From Aequorivita marisscotiae (GTDB taxonomy: Bacteria > Bacteroidota > Bacteroidia > Flavobacteriales > Flavobacteriaceae), in NCBI RefSeq assembly GCF_029814825.1, contig NZ_CP122379.1, positions 2,480,001 through 2,544,000 on the forward strand: DNA of 64,000 nt. The letters are read 5' to 3'. The position numbers and the translations under genes are program-made. Below the pieces are notes generated by a model. It was not told the origin of the DNA. It worked only from the letters and a program-made list of their open reading frames with translations, and ran no database searches. Positions 44,073 through 53,350 of this stretch are shown here, one piece after another. Position 1 is the first letter of the stretch. The number at the start of each line of letters is the position of its first letter.

Positions 44073-44094
44073 GTGCTAATTTCAGCTATATTTT

Positions 44095-46719
44095 TCATAA
44101 ACTTATTGCGTTTTCTCCGGTTGGTTTTCCGAAATAAAAATCGGCTTTGGTCTTATATTTTGCAATTACCTCATCCAAATTTTTAGCGTATTTGAGGTTG
44201 GTAATATATACTGAAAGTTTTGTAACTCCAGTTTCGTTATGGAGGTACTTTCGTAAATTCACAAACAGCACTATATCGTCGTGGGTATTTTTTCTGTTTC
44301 TTCTATGATGATCTAACATAAATTTATTAACCCAAATTCCATTTACCCAGTTGCCATCTAATTCAAAATTGAGGTTCCTTTCTTCTTGTGTGGCTTGGAA
44401 ATCTCTCTTAATATTTGAAACTAACGTTTTAATTTCTTTCGGCAACATTTGTTTTGAAGTAATCATACGGATTAATCCGGCTTCCTCTAGTACGGGGTTG
44501 CTAATTAATCGTTCGGTTAATTTACTCCATTTAGCCCACTTTTCGTCATATTTACCGTAGTCGTCGTCTTTATTTACCGGAGCAATCTGTGCGTGTAATT
44601 TTTGATAAAATGATTCGCGATAACTTCGCAGGTCTCTACATCGCATAGCATCGGGCCTAAAAACTAAATTATTCCGGAACATACCGTTATTGCTATAGGT
44701 ATAAATTGCGTTATTATTCGCCATTGAAATTTCGCGTAAACGAATGGTGAAAGTATCTTCCTTAGCACGTGTAATTACAAGTCTTTTTTGGTTCTCATTA
44801 AAGTCAAATACTACACCTTTGTCAAATTTATTATTTAAGGCTTCGGTAACGGCGTGGATTCTTCTTAAAAATATTTCTTTAAGTGGAATAGTAATGGTCG
44901 TGGTTCTATTAATTAAAGGTTCTCCATTAATTTTGTATTCAATAACCTGCAACACATAATTTTGCGGCATTGGTTTGTTTCTACTTTGCTGTCCTTTTAA
45001 GCTTCGCGAAAGATTATTCATATATTTTAATGAACTAATCCAAGGGTATGTACATTCCATTAAGGAACAACACCCGCCGTCAGTAGTATTATTTACTTTA
45101 GTTGTAAGACAAAAATCTGCCACAATCTGTTCGTTTTCTGAAACTAGAATAAAGGTGCCGCCTTTGGAAACTCCTGCTTTGTGTGCAATTGAAGGATTTT
45201 CACGAATAAACGAAGTAAATGCTTGAGCATCTCTTTGAAGATCAAAAAGTACACAATCAAAATCTAAGGCATGGGAGTTTTTTAAATTGTTTATGGCGTT
45301 GCGACTGTCTTGCGCAGGATGGCCTACATGACCTTCAATTCTATAAAAATTATTACAATCCGTTTCAAAATTTAAAGGGTTTTTTACCCAGCTGTTGGGT
45401 GCCAGATTTTCTCTGTGGTAGCCAATGTTGTACTCTTGTTTGTAATTTTCCGTTTTATTGAAATCCCAAGCATTTAACAACGCTGCATCTGTTTCATAAT
45501 AGATGGGAATAGCCTTTAGGCCTAAATTGCCACAAGTTTTGGAAGGTGTAATATCAACTTGGTTTTCTTCAGACAGATTAAAATTTTTCAAAAGTAAAAT
45601 TAAACGTTGCAGCAGGCTTTTCGCTATTTTTAAATACTTTGCATATTCATTATTTGCGGGCGAATGGTAAAATTCGTGTCGCAATTCTGGATATTTCACT
45701 TCCGAAAAAAGCAGTCCAAGTAAAATGTGTTTTGGAAATGCACTAATACTCGGGCAACATTCGGTTTTTAATTTTAATAAAATTTCAATTAGCTCATTAT
45801 ATGTATCGCTAATGTCGCGAACTAAATCATATCTATATTGAATTTTTTCATTTGAATTAAAATCATCCAGATTATCAATATTGGACAAAATGGTATTTGA
45901 GGTGCTCTCACTAATCTCCAATACATCAGAAAACCCTTGAAATAGCTCAGTAAATGCGGTTTTCAATATTTCTTTGGAAGAATTAATTGCCGATTTATAC
46001 GTAGCTGCAATTTTTGAATACGAGTTAGCATTACTGTCGTTTAAAATAACTTTGGGAATTGCTGTTGGTGGTAGATTGCTTAATGCTTCATAAACGTTGT
46101 GCTTTGAAAATATACCATCTTTAGGGTTTACTATATTTTCAACATCCTCACTGCTTATTAATAATACACGTAGATTCTGAATATTTGGCTGTCCTTGGTT
46201 ATCGCAATTTGTGGTTGTACAGATATCTGGGGCTTTTGGATAACATTCTAAATATAGTACCGCAACTTTATTTTTTAACAAATCTTGATTGATAGGAAGA
46301 TGACCGGCTTCGAGATCTATTTTTTCCTGTGGGATTAATTCCCATAAATCAATGGTATTGTTTTCGTTTTTAAAGTGTTTGTATTTCGCTTTATCATCCT
46401 CAAAATCTGTAAAGTGAGAATATGTGATACTTTCAATATCAATAGAAGTATCGGACGAATTTTTTATATTCTGTTGTAATTTTAAAAGGTCGCCATCGGT
46501 AGTAACACCGCAACCCTGGGTAATTGTTATAAGCGTTTTTGCATTGTTTACCGAAATTTTAAAGCCACAGGCCAGTCCAACACCCACAAGGCATACGCGT
46601 GTAAGACGGTCTTGGTCTTCAAAATATTCAATAAATTCATTTAGCTGCCCGGAGGTAAGTACTTGATCGTCCACGAAGGAACGGTACTGTGGAGTTATTT
46701 CCAATAATTTTGTGCTCAT
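44095..46719 (-). CDS. 874-aa eCIS protein of unknown role
   Basis: A large soluble protein with no signal peptide. The N-terminus (TPQYRSFVDDQVLTSGQLNE, EYFEDQDRLTRVCLVGVGLA) has a pattern conserved among Bacteroidota eCIS clusters as far as I can recall. The centre has helical, Ser/Glu-rich segments (about 200-370), and the C-terminus has beta-rich and basic stretches (HHRRNRKNTHDDIVLFVNLR). It starts 12 bases downstream of the 886-aa baseplate gene, so it belongs to the structural operon. The position is where fibre or baseplate-decoration genes sit, but no fibre repeats are visible. Confidence 0.75.
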   Translation of the reverse strand: MSTKLLEITPQYRSFVDDQVLTSGQLNEFIEYFEDQDRLTRVCLVGVGLACGFKISVNNAKTLITITQGCGVTTDGDLLKLQQNIKNSSDTSIDIESITYSHFTDFEDDKAKYKHFKNENNTIDLWELIPQEKIDLEAGHLPINQDLLKNKVAVLYLECYPKAPDICTTTNCDNQGQPNIQNLRVLLISSEDVENIVNPKDGIFSKHNVYEALSNLPPTAIPKVILNDSNANSYSKIAATYKSAINSSKEILKTAFTELFQGFSDVLEISESTSNTILSNIDNLDDFNSNEKIQYRYDLVRDISDTYNELIEILLKLKTECCPSISAFPKHILLGLLFSEVKYPELRHEFYHSPANNEYAKYLKIAKSLLQRLILLLKNFNLSEENQVDITPSKTCGNLGLKAIPIYYETDAALLNAWDFNKTENYKQEYNIGYHRENLAPNSWVKNPLNFETDCNNFYRIEGHVGHPAQDSRNAINNLKNSHALDFDCVLFDLQRDAQAFTSFIRENPSIAHKAGVSKGGTFILVSENEQIVADFCLTTKVNNTTDGGCCSLMECTYPWISSLKYMNNLSRSLKGQQSRNKPMPQNYVLQVIEYKINGEPLINRTTTITIPLKEIFLRRIHAVTEALNNKFDKGVVFDFNENQKRLVITRAKEDTFTIRLREISMANNNAIYTYSNNGMFRNNLVFRPDAMRCRDLRSYRESFYQKLHAQIAPVNKDDDYGKYDEKWAKWSKLTERLISNPVLEEAGLIRMITSKQMLPKEIKTLVSNIKRDFQATQEERNLNFELDGNWVNGIWVNKFMLDHHRRNRKNTHDDIVLFVNLRKYLHNETGVTKLSVYITNLKYAKNLDEVIAKYKTKADFYFGKPTGENAISL

Positions 46720-46731
46720 AACTTTGGTATT

Positions 46732-49392
46732 TTAAAGTTTCCCCAGGTTGGTCCTACCTAGGATAATATCTTGTTGTTCTTCATCGTCATCGCAATCGTG
46801 AAGTTTGCCCTGAGTATAAATTGTATGCAGGGTACTCATGATTTTAATTAAACGTTTCAGTTTTGTATTGGGTTGTTTTTGCCCCATATCGGTCTTGGCA
46901 AATAGCCATTCTTTGTAGGCTTCTTCCAGCACCATCATTTCATTTTCCTCGCCTTTGGTATCGAAACTTTTCGGATATCCAATCCAACATATTTTGGCCA
47001 TTATATGGGCGGGCAATTCCTTTTGAATTAAATTCTCCAAGAACCGTCTAAAATCTACGTTGCTATACCGTTCCGTCCAACCGGGCAATACTATTGATAC
47101 TCGGAAAGAATAAGGATCTATGCCTTCGCAACCCTCACAGTTTGCAGTGCAAATTGGTAAAAATGTATTTTCTGGAGCCGTATTTTTTGTTACATCTGGC
47201 CGAAGTAAAATATGCTCAATTACATACATTCCTTCGTTAAAATCTAACGTATTTATAAATTCAACTGTTTTTTCAATGGCAGTTTCTGCGGCCGATTTTG
47301 TAGTGAAACTCGAAATTTTTCGCACTATTACATGATCTTCATCGTTTTGATCGGGAACATTCGGATTGGTTAGATTAAAATAGAATTTTCCGGCTTTATT
47401 TACTTTTATCTCATAGTTTTCTGAAAAACGTCCGTAGTTTTTTACGTCTAAAATTTCTTTGAATAGCGAAGCTAAATTGTGGTAATGCTTGCTCGAAGAT
47501 GACAGTATAGTTTTGTTTTTACTGCGAAAACGGAAGCGGTACTCAATTATTCCGTCTGTGTCAATTTCTTCATAGATTTCTAAAGGATCATCGGAGAAAT
47601 TTCTTCTGGACACGTTTGGATTACCACTTAAAAGGGCAATTCGTTTTTGAAATGCCGAAACATTTTCAGTATTCCACAAATCTTCATTTTCCTGCTCGTA
47701 ATAGTTAAAACTCAACGGACGTTCACAGCCAATTTTACCATACTGTTGTAAAAACCGCTCCTTGGTTTTAATAACTGCGGCATCTGTATTGTTGCCGTAC
47801 AGCTGTTTCATCAAAAAAGCATATTCGCTAAAATTTTCGGCAAAGCGCGCAAGTAAGTGATCTAAAATCTGATTACGGCGTTCTACTTTATTGTCGAGGT
47901 CTGAAAATAAAATATCGGTTATATTTTCATCGGTTGAATAATTTGCCGAGACCAATTCCGAAAGATCTTTGACGTTTTCAACAACTTGTGTGAAATAGCT
48001 TTTATCAATTTCGCCATTTATAGACAAAAGATCTTTTACATTTTTTAGATGTGCGAAATAGCTCGCGAAGATTTGATCGAAGAAGAGCAGATACGCTTTT
48101 AATTGTTTTGCCTTGGCGCGATCTTCTGTAGTAGCGGTACTTTTTACTCCTAATTCGCCCACACCGTACACTTCGGGAAAATCATTTTGAATACTACTGT
48201 ATTTTTCTACACCATTGTACTTTCCATTAGGCAAATCCAACGATTTTTTTTGTGAAGCAATATTGAGAATATTGGACGTGATTTTGTCGTAAATGGCCTG
48301 TAGGTGATTTTCAACAATTTCTTCATTTATATTTAATGGCAGAAAACCTTTGTAATAGCTAAATGAGCTTTTGTCGCAACGTTTTGGTTTTTTGCCTGCA
48401 GGAACACACAAATTCCATATTTTTTTAGTTTCGGTTTTACCATCACAATTATTTATTGTTATATCGCGAATAACCTCAACGCCATCTATTTTTTGAATTA
48501 AATCTATTAAATCCGTTATTCGAACCTCTTTTCGAAGTTCTGTGTTTTTTAATTCAGTTAAATCTATAAATCCGTTATTTAGTAGCGGCCCGTTAAAAAT
48601 ATCGTCGGTTTTATAGCCTTTTTCCAACATTTCCTTTAGCGAGTAGAAGCGGAGGGAGGGCGATAAATATTCGTCTATTGTATATAAAATTTCGGCATGT
48701 ACTTTTTCCTCATCAGCTTCTGGTTTTAAGGCCACGATTGCGCATACTGCTACGGGGTGTTCTGTTACCTCTTCAACATTTACGATGTCTTCGCAAATAT
48801 TTCTGTGCGCGTGGTAGGTAGTTCGCACTTTTTCTTTAAGTCGTTTTATTTCTTTTTTCTGCTTTGCTTGCGTATTGAATATTTCGGCATTTAGTTCATC
48901 CAATTCAATTAGAACATCGTATAAACCGTTAAGTACAAACTCTTTTTTATATTTTTCATCAATTGTATCGGGTTTATAGGAAAGCTTATTTTCTTTGCAA
49001 TTGGCAAAAACGGTTTTTTCGTGCTTTTTTAACCAAGCATTTTTTACCCCCTCTATGTCTATAAATAATTTTCGGTAGTCCAAGGCTGTTACAGGCTTGA
49101 TGGGCAATGCATTTTCGGCTGTAAGAAATTGTTCATTTAAAAACTTGGGATTGTCTTCTTCCGCCAGGATATCGGCCAAAGGCAGAGAAAGCCTAGCGCC
49201 CAAATCGGTTATGGCGTAGCATAACACTTCTAAAGTAGTAATTCCTGGATCGTGAGCGTTGTAGTCTGTCCACATTGCACTACCCAATGCCTCAATATAT
49301 TCAATTCCTTTTTTTCGAAGAAAATCAAAATCTAGATCGTCCAAGCTGGAAGTGTCCTTCGTTATTGTATTATATGTTTTTACGGAAGACAT
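46732..49392 (-). CDS. 886-aa large baseplate protein (Afp12/Pvc12 position)
   Basis: A soluble protein whose N-terminus carries LGSAMWTDYNAHDPGITTLE (about 37-56), a motif characteristic of a baseplate-associated family, followed by VLCYAITDLGARLSLP. The rest is mixed alpha/beta, with DQIFASYFAHLKNVKDLLS at about 446-464 and the closing region FRRFLENLIQKELPAHIMAK. It overlaps the gp47/J-like gene by 13 bases, which fits a complex of the two at the baseplate. Afp12-like function is inferred from size, position and the motif. Confidence 0.8.
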   Translation of the reverse strand: MSSVKTYNTITKDTSSLDDLDFDFLRKKGIEYIEALGSAMWTDYNAHDPGITTLEVLCYAITDLGARLSLPLADILAEEDNPKFLNEQFLTAENALPIKPVTALDYRKLFIDIEGVKNAWLKKHEKTVFANCKENKLSYKPDTIDEKYKKEFVLNGLYDVLIELDELNAEIFNTQAKQKKEIKRLKEKVRTTYHAHRNICEDIVNVEEVTEHPVAVCAIVALKPEADEEKVHAEILYTIDEYLSPSLRFYSLKEMLEKGYKTDDIFNGPLLNNGFIDLTELKNTELRKEVRITDLIDLIQKIDGVEVIRDITINNCDGKTETKKIWNLCVPAGKKPKRCDKSSFSYYKGFLPLNINEEIVENHLQAIYDKITSNILNIASQKKSLDLPNGKYNGVEKYSSIQNDFPEVYGVGELGVKSTATTEDRAKAKQLKAYLLFFDQIFASYFAHLKNVKDLLSINGEIDKSYFTQVVENVKDLSELVSANYSTDENITDILFSDLDNKVERRNQILDHLLARFAENFSEYAFLMKQLYGNNTDAAVIKTKERFLQQYGKIGCERPLSFNYYEQENEDLWNTENVSAFQKRIALLSGNPNVSRRNFSDDPLEIYEEIDTDGIIEYRFRFRSKNKTILSSSSKHYHNLASLFKEILDVKNYGRFSENYEIKVNKAGKFYFNLTNPNVPDQNDEDHVIVRKISSFTTKSAAETAIEKTVEFINTLDFNEGMYVIEHILLRPDVTKNTAPENTFLPICTANCEGCEGIDPYSFRVSIVLPGWTERYSNVDFRRFLENLIQKELPAHIMAKICWIGYPKSFDTKGEENEMMVLEEAYKEWLFAKTDMGQKQPNTKLKRLIKIMSTLHTIYTQGKLHDCDDDEEQQDIILGRTNLGKL

Positions 49393-52300
49393 ACCGTTGG
49401 GTTTTTAGGGGTTTGTACCTTGCAATTTGATTGCATAGCGGTAACGAAATGTTTTTTTGCCGACACCAAAATTGCTTTTGGGTTAGAAGGTATAATATTT
49501 GATTTTTCGGTATATACAGCAGTTTCCGACGTTCTGTGCTTTACAATTACATGGGCTAAATAATCTATGTAAGATTGATTTTCTAAAAATGATATAAGTT
49601 TATTTTTATGAAAGACAACGCCAAAGTTTAATACAGAGGTTTCGGAATATGCCCAAGGAGACAGGTATTTTTTAATATCCTCCTCTAATTGTTTCGTGTA
49701 AAAGTTTTCATCAAAACCAACATTAAATTTTACGCTGAGGGTAACCTCAACTTCTTCATAATTTGGATTAATTATTTCTGCTGAAATGAAAAACGAATTA
49801 AGTTCATTTATATAATCTCGAATTTCATTGCGTTTTGCAGTGCTTAATCGTGGTTGAAATACATCGAATGCGTTGCTGTTTTGAATATCCGGAATAACCA
49901 CGATGGTAACGTTTCCGGGATCGTGATAATCTGTGTCTTTTGTATGGTTTAGACACTTTACCTTATAAACTTCGGGAAATTTTTCGAGAATTAAATGTTC
50001 GTAATCCCACAAGGAAATGGCGCGATCGCGATGGCGAATTCGCTCACTAACGCGTCTATAATAACTATCGTCGCTTTCTTCGGGCTGCCCCCCGAACGAA
50101 TTGTACGGTTGTGTTACTTTTTTGATTGCTGAATTGCGCTCAGTAAGTTTGCTAATGGTGGTTGCAGGCAACCCGTTTTTTAAATGATTTAACTCGTTAT
50201 CGTGATCTTCAAAAGTGGCGGTAATAACTTGTGCATGAATGTTTATAAACTTGCAAACCGCATCAAAAGGCTTGGTGCTTTTAGCGCGTAACCAAACCAA
50301 TCCTGACGGTAACAACGTATTGTTATCTGTGGCTTCTCTTGGAATAGTAATAGAAACAATGCCGGTTTTTAGAAAATTATCTGTTGTATTTCCAACTAAA
50401 AACTCACTCGAAAGCTCCATCCACGAATTATTGGAAAGTACTGCCCAAACTATTTTTTCATTAGCTGCGAAACTTTCAGTTAATGGGTTTTCGGTACCTT
50501 CCAATAATTGGAACAACAACTGCACTTGTTGCAGTGCTTGAGTATTTGCGAGACCAATATAGAGTTCGCCACCAGCACAATAAGTTGGTACTAAAGTGTT
50601 GGTAGTTGCTGCTTGCCCAAATGGATGTTCCTGATATAGCTGAATCTTTTCGAGGTTGGTAGTTTCGGAAACGACAAATGTAATTTCTTGCGATGCAGTG
50701 TATGATAATTCAATTTTTTCAATAATTGGGGTGTAAGGTTCATTTGGTAATACTGTGTCTTCTTCGGTGGTAAGCGCTAGTGCATAAACTTTGGGGAATA
50801 ATGCGTGTAAAAACGGTTGGTTTAACGACATTTTTATAGGTCCGTTTTTTCCAGTAGTATAATTTGTGTTGTTGAGCGATAAATTGGCTTCAAAAATATT
50901 TCCGTTTTTGTTGAATAGGGAGAAGGCAGAATTCACATTTATAAAATCTTCGTTGTTCTCTACAGCGATTTTTGCCTTAAAATAATCATTGCCCGTTACG
51001 TAAAGATTAGAAGTGTTTGCGGTAGGGGTATAGGTTAGTCCTGCTGGCTTTGCATATATTTTGGTCCCTACATTAAAATTGTAATACAAGGTTTTAAAAT
51101 ACAGATTTGGCGAAAGATTAAAATTATTTTCGTCTCTTCGGTAGGCTATGTAGTGTTCCTTAAAGTCGTTGGGAGTATTTAACCACGTAGCATTAATTGT
51201 AATATTATCCCACTTTTTGGCAAAAACTTCGGGATAGTCTATATAAAAAGCAGAACGCTCCATAGGTTGTGTTCCAAAGGGATAAAAAGGCTTATTGGCA
51301 ACTAAATTGCCGAAATCGTTTTTAAGCAACAGTTTTTCGGCTTCGGAAACAGATACTTTTACGGTTGCTTTATTTACTTTTTTTTGAAGTAATTCGGTGT
51401 ATAATAAATATCCTGCACTAAATTCTGGTTGCTTCGTTTTTATTAAAAACCGAAATACAGGTTGGTCGGTTTGAAAATTTTCTTGATGAATTTCTTTATT
51501 GTAAGGAACGATGGGTTCTTCGGTTTTATCAATTTTTACACATAATTGAACTACTTTATTTCCTATAGCAGAGGTGAAACCATTTTCCGATTCAAAAACC
51601 TTAAAAGGGCCCAGCCAACCTTTTTCGCCAGTGGCGTACACGTCAATGCAATTTATAATCTGTTGAACATTAAAAACTTGAATGGACTTTTCGAGATTAA
51701 AAATAGATTGTACTATCCGCACGCCTTCTGCCAAATTAAGGGTAGGAGCTGCAATTGCAAAACCCAGCTTAGGTGTTGCTAAAGGTGTTTCGGGTTTAAA
51801 AAATGATGGATAACCAAACGGGAACCAGCTGGGATCATCTTTAAAGGGTTCGCCAGTGCCATCTGCCGAATTTGTTACTGGGGCGGAAAATAGCCCAATA
51901 ATTTCATTCGGATTAATTGTTTTTCTGTGGTGATATACACTTTTTATTGAACCAACTTTTGTATTATTGATAACAACTTCTTTGTTAGTAGCATATTGAA
52001 GACGCTTGCCAGTACCGTCTTTGCCAGCTTCCAGTAGCGTGTGTTCATCTACTTTAGAATTTGTGAAATTCTTGGCCAATTCAAAAATTAGATGAACACT
52101 GTCGGCGACTGGATTCCTTTTCTTTATTTGTAATATTTCGTTGTAATAAAAATCGAGGTGTCTTTTTGTAAGCGCATTAAATCGAGTTTTAGAAATTTTC
52201 ATCAATTTCAAAAAACACATAAAAAGGGCAAGGTGGGGGGAGAGTTGGTTAGTAGTTTCGGCTTCGGCCAGAAAAGCTGATATTTTTTCCTTTTCAACAA

Positions 52301-52511
52301 AAAATGACTCCCAATTTCCTGTAGGTACAGTTGCGTTTTCTGTTGAAAAATAATTCACTTCCTTTGCAAAATTATATGCAAACGTCATCCATTCTTCTTC
52401 TGAAAAATCGTTTAAATTGAAATTTTCAGGAAGTATATCGTTTAATGACCTCTGGGTTTGTTCTGTACCCATATGGTTTATTAAGAATTTATTTTCGCAA
52501 TCTTTTGCCAT
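49380..52511 (-). CDS. Baseplate J/gp47-like protein (Afp11/Pvc11-like)
   Basis: A 1043-aa wedge protein. The Baseplate_J signature is in the C-terminal third: ERIRHRDRAISLWDYEHLIL (about 826-845), EVYKVKCLNHTKD, then GNVTIVVIPDIQN and the J-protein-like YEEVEVTLSVKFNVGFD (about 925-941) with YTKQLEEDIKKYLSPWAYSE. The long N-terminal part is a Bacteroidota-type extension rich in beta strands. It lies 6 bases downstream of the gp25 gene and overlaps the next gene. It should connect the sheath-bearing ring to the hub. Confidence 0.88.
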   Translation of the reverse strand: MAKDCENKFLINHMGTEQTQRSLNDILPENFNLNDFSEEEWMTFAYNFAKEVNYFSTENATVPTGNWESFFVEKEKISAFLAEAETTNQLSPHLALFMCFLKLMKISKTRFNALTKRHLDFYYNEILQIKKRNPVADSVHLIFELAKNFTNSKVDEHTLLEAGKDGTGKRLQYATNKEVVINNTKVGSIKSVYHHRKTINPNEIIGLFSAPVTNSADGTGEPFKDDPSWFPFGYPSFFKPETPLATPKLGFAIAAPTLNLAEGVRIVQSIFNLEKSIQVFNVQQIINCIDVYATGEKGWLGPFKVFESENGFTSAIGNKVVQLCVKIDKTEEPIVPYNKEIHQENFQTDQPVFRFLIKTKQPEFSAGYLLYTELLQKKVNKATVKVSVSEAEKLLLKNDFGNLVANKPFYPFGTQPMERSAFYIDYPEVFAKKWDNITINATWLNTPNDFKEHYIAYRRDENNFNLSPNLYFKTLYYNFNVGTKIYAKPAGLTYTPTANTSNLYVTGNDYFKAKIAVENNEDFINVNSAFSLFNKNGNIFEANLSLNNTNYTTGKNGPIKMSLNQPFLHALFPKVYALALTTEEDTVLPNEPYTPIIEKIELSYTASQEITFVVSETTNLEKIQLYQEHPFGQAATTNTLVPTYCAGGELYIGLANTQALQQVQLLFQLLEGTENPLTESFAANEKIVWAVLSNNSWMELSSEFLVGNTTDNFLKTGIVSITIPREATDNNTLLPSGLVWLRAKSTKPFDAVCKFINIHAQVITATFEDHDNELNHLKNGLPATTISKLTERNSAIKKVTQPYNSFGGQPEESDDSYYRRVSERIRHRDRAISLWDYEHLILEKFPEVYKVKCLNHTKDTDYHDPGNVTIVVIPDIQNSNAFDVFQPRLSTAKRNEIRDYINELNSFFISAEIINPNYEEVEVTLSVKFNVGFDENFYTKQLEEDIKKYLSPWAYSETSVLNFGVVFHKNKLISFLENQSYIDYLAHVIVKHRTSETAVYTEKSNIIPSNPKAILVSAKKHFVTAMQSNCKVQTPKNPTVCLP

Positions 52512-52517
52512 AATTTT

Positions 52518-52925
52518 TTAAGCTTCTGTACCTTCATTTTTATAAAATGGAAATACCATATTAGCTCGCGAATTTGTGATGCGAACTAAATATTCAATTT
52601 TTATTAAAATTTCACCATTCAATTCATTTGTGGTATCAAGGGTTATTTTTTGGGTATCAATTCTAGGTTCGAAATACAGAATTGCAGTTTCAATTAATTC
52701 GGTTATATATGTTTTTAGAGTAACATCCAAGGGTTGAAACAATAGCTCTTCTAAATTACAACCGAAATTGGGCAACATGATACGCTCGCCCAATCGCGTA
52801 GATAAAAGAATTTCCAAACTTTTATTAATGTCGGCTATACCGGCAGTGGTAACAACTTGGTTTGTTTTTTTATCAAAATGTGGCGGAAAACTCCAGCCTT
52901 CTCCTAAAAATGTTTCGGTATTCAT
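52518..52925 (-). CDS. GPW/gp25 family baseplate protein
   Basis: A 135-aa gp25-like protein (Afp9/Pvc9 type). It has the family core KSLEILLSTRLGERIMLPNF (about 30-49), GCNLEELLFQPLDVTLKTYI (about 50-69), then the strands ITLDTTNELNGEILIKIEYL. The EPR loop characteristic of the family is present as YFEPRID. gp25 nucleates sheath assembly on the baseplate. The gene lies between PAAR and the J-like gene, with 30 and 6 bases on either side. Confidence 0.93.
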   Translation of the reverse strand: MNTETFLGEGWSFPPHFDKKTNQVVTTAGIADINKSLEILLSTRLGERIMLPNFGCNLEELLFQPLDVTLKTYITELIETAILYFEPRIDTQKITLDTTNELNGEILIKIEYLVRITNSRANMVFPFYKNEGTEA

Positions 52926-52955
52926 ATTCTTAAATCATAATTGTTAATCTCAATT

Positions 52956-53249
52956 TCATCCTCCAATCAAAACGGTAAATTCTCCCAATACAATACTACC
53001 CCCATGGGCGGTGCTATCGCCCATACGCGCTGCCGGCTTGCCTCCAATAAATACCGTTGACGAACCTGAAATTATTGAGTCTGGCGGTCCGGCACAGGTA
53101 GCCATATCGCCAACTATTGCCGCTGGTTGTCCACCTATTAGTACCGTGGGTTCGCCAGGTGGCATAATTGGCCCGCCAACGTGTGGACTGCCATTTGGGT
53201 TTGTCATTGGGCATATGTGCATATCGTTTATTCTGGCTGCTGCTGGCAT
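52956..53249 (-). CDS. PAAR-domain spike tip protein
   Basis: A 97-aa PAAR protein, full length, with the short repeated motifs: PAAARINDMHICP at the N-terminus, GGQPAAIVGDMATCAGP in the middle, GGKPAARMGDSTAHGGSIV near the end, and cysteine/histidine zinc ligands among them. PAAR proteins cap the VgrG-like spike and sharpen it. There is no C-terminal toxin extension. It follows the spike gene by 101 bases. Confidence 0.95.
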   Translation of the reverse strand: MPAAARINDMHICPMTNPNGSPHVGGPIMPPGEPTVLIGGQPAAIVGDMATCAGPPDSIISGSSTVFIGGKPAARMGDSTAHGGSIVLGEFTVLIGG

Positions 53250-53350
53250 TGTGCTTGTTTTTAGATATATTTTTTAATTTATAATTTTAGTGTCTTTAGT
53301 ATATCACCCATTGTAAAATACTTTAGATCTGATTATTGTGGTTTAGACCT

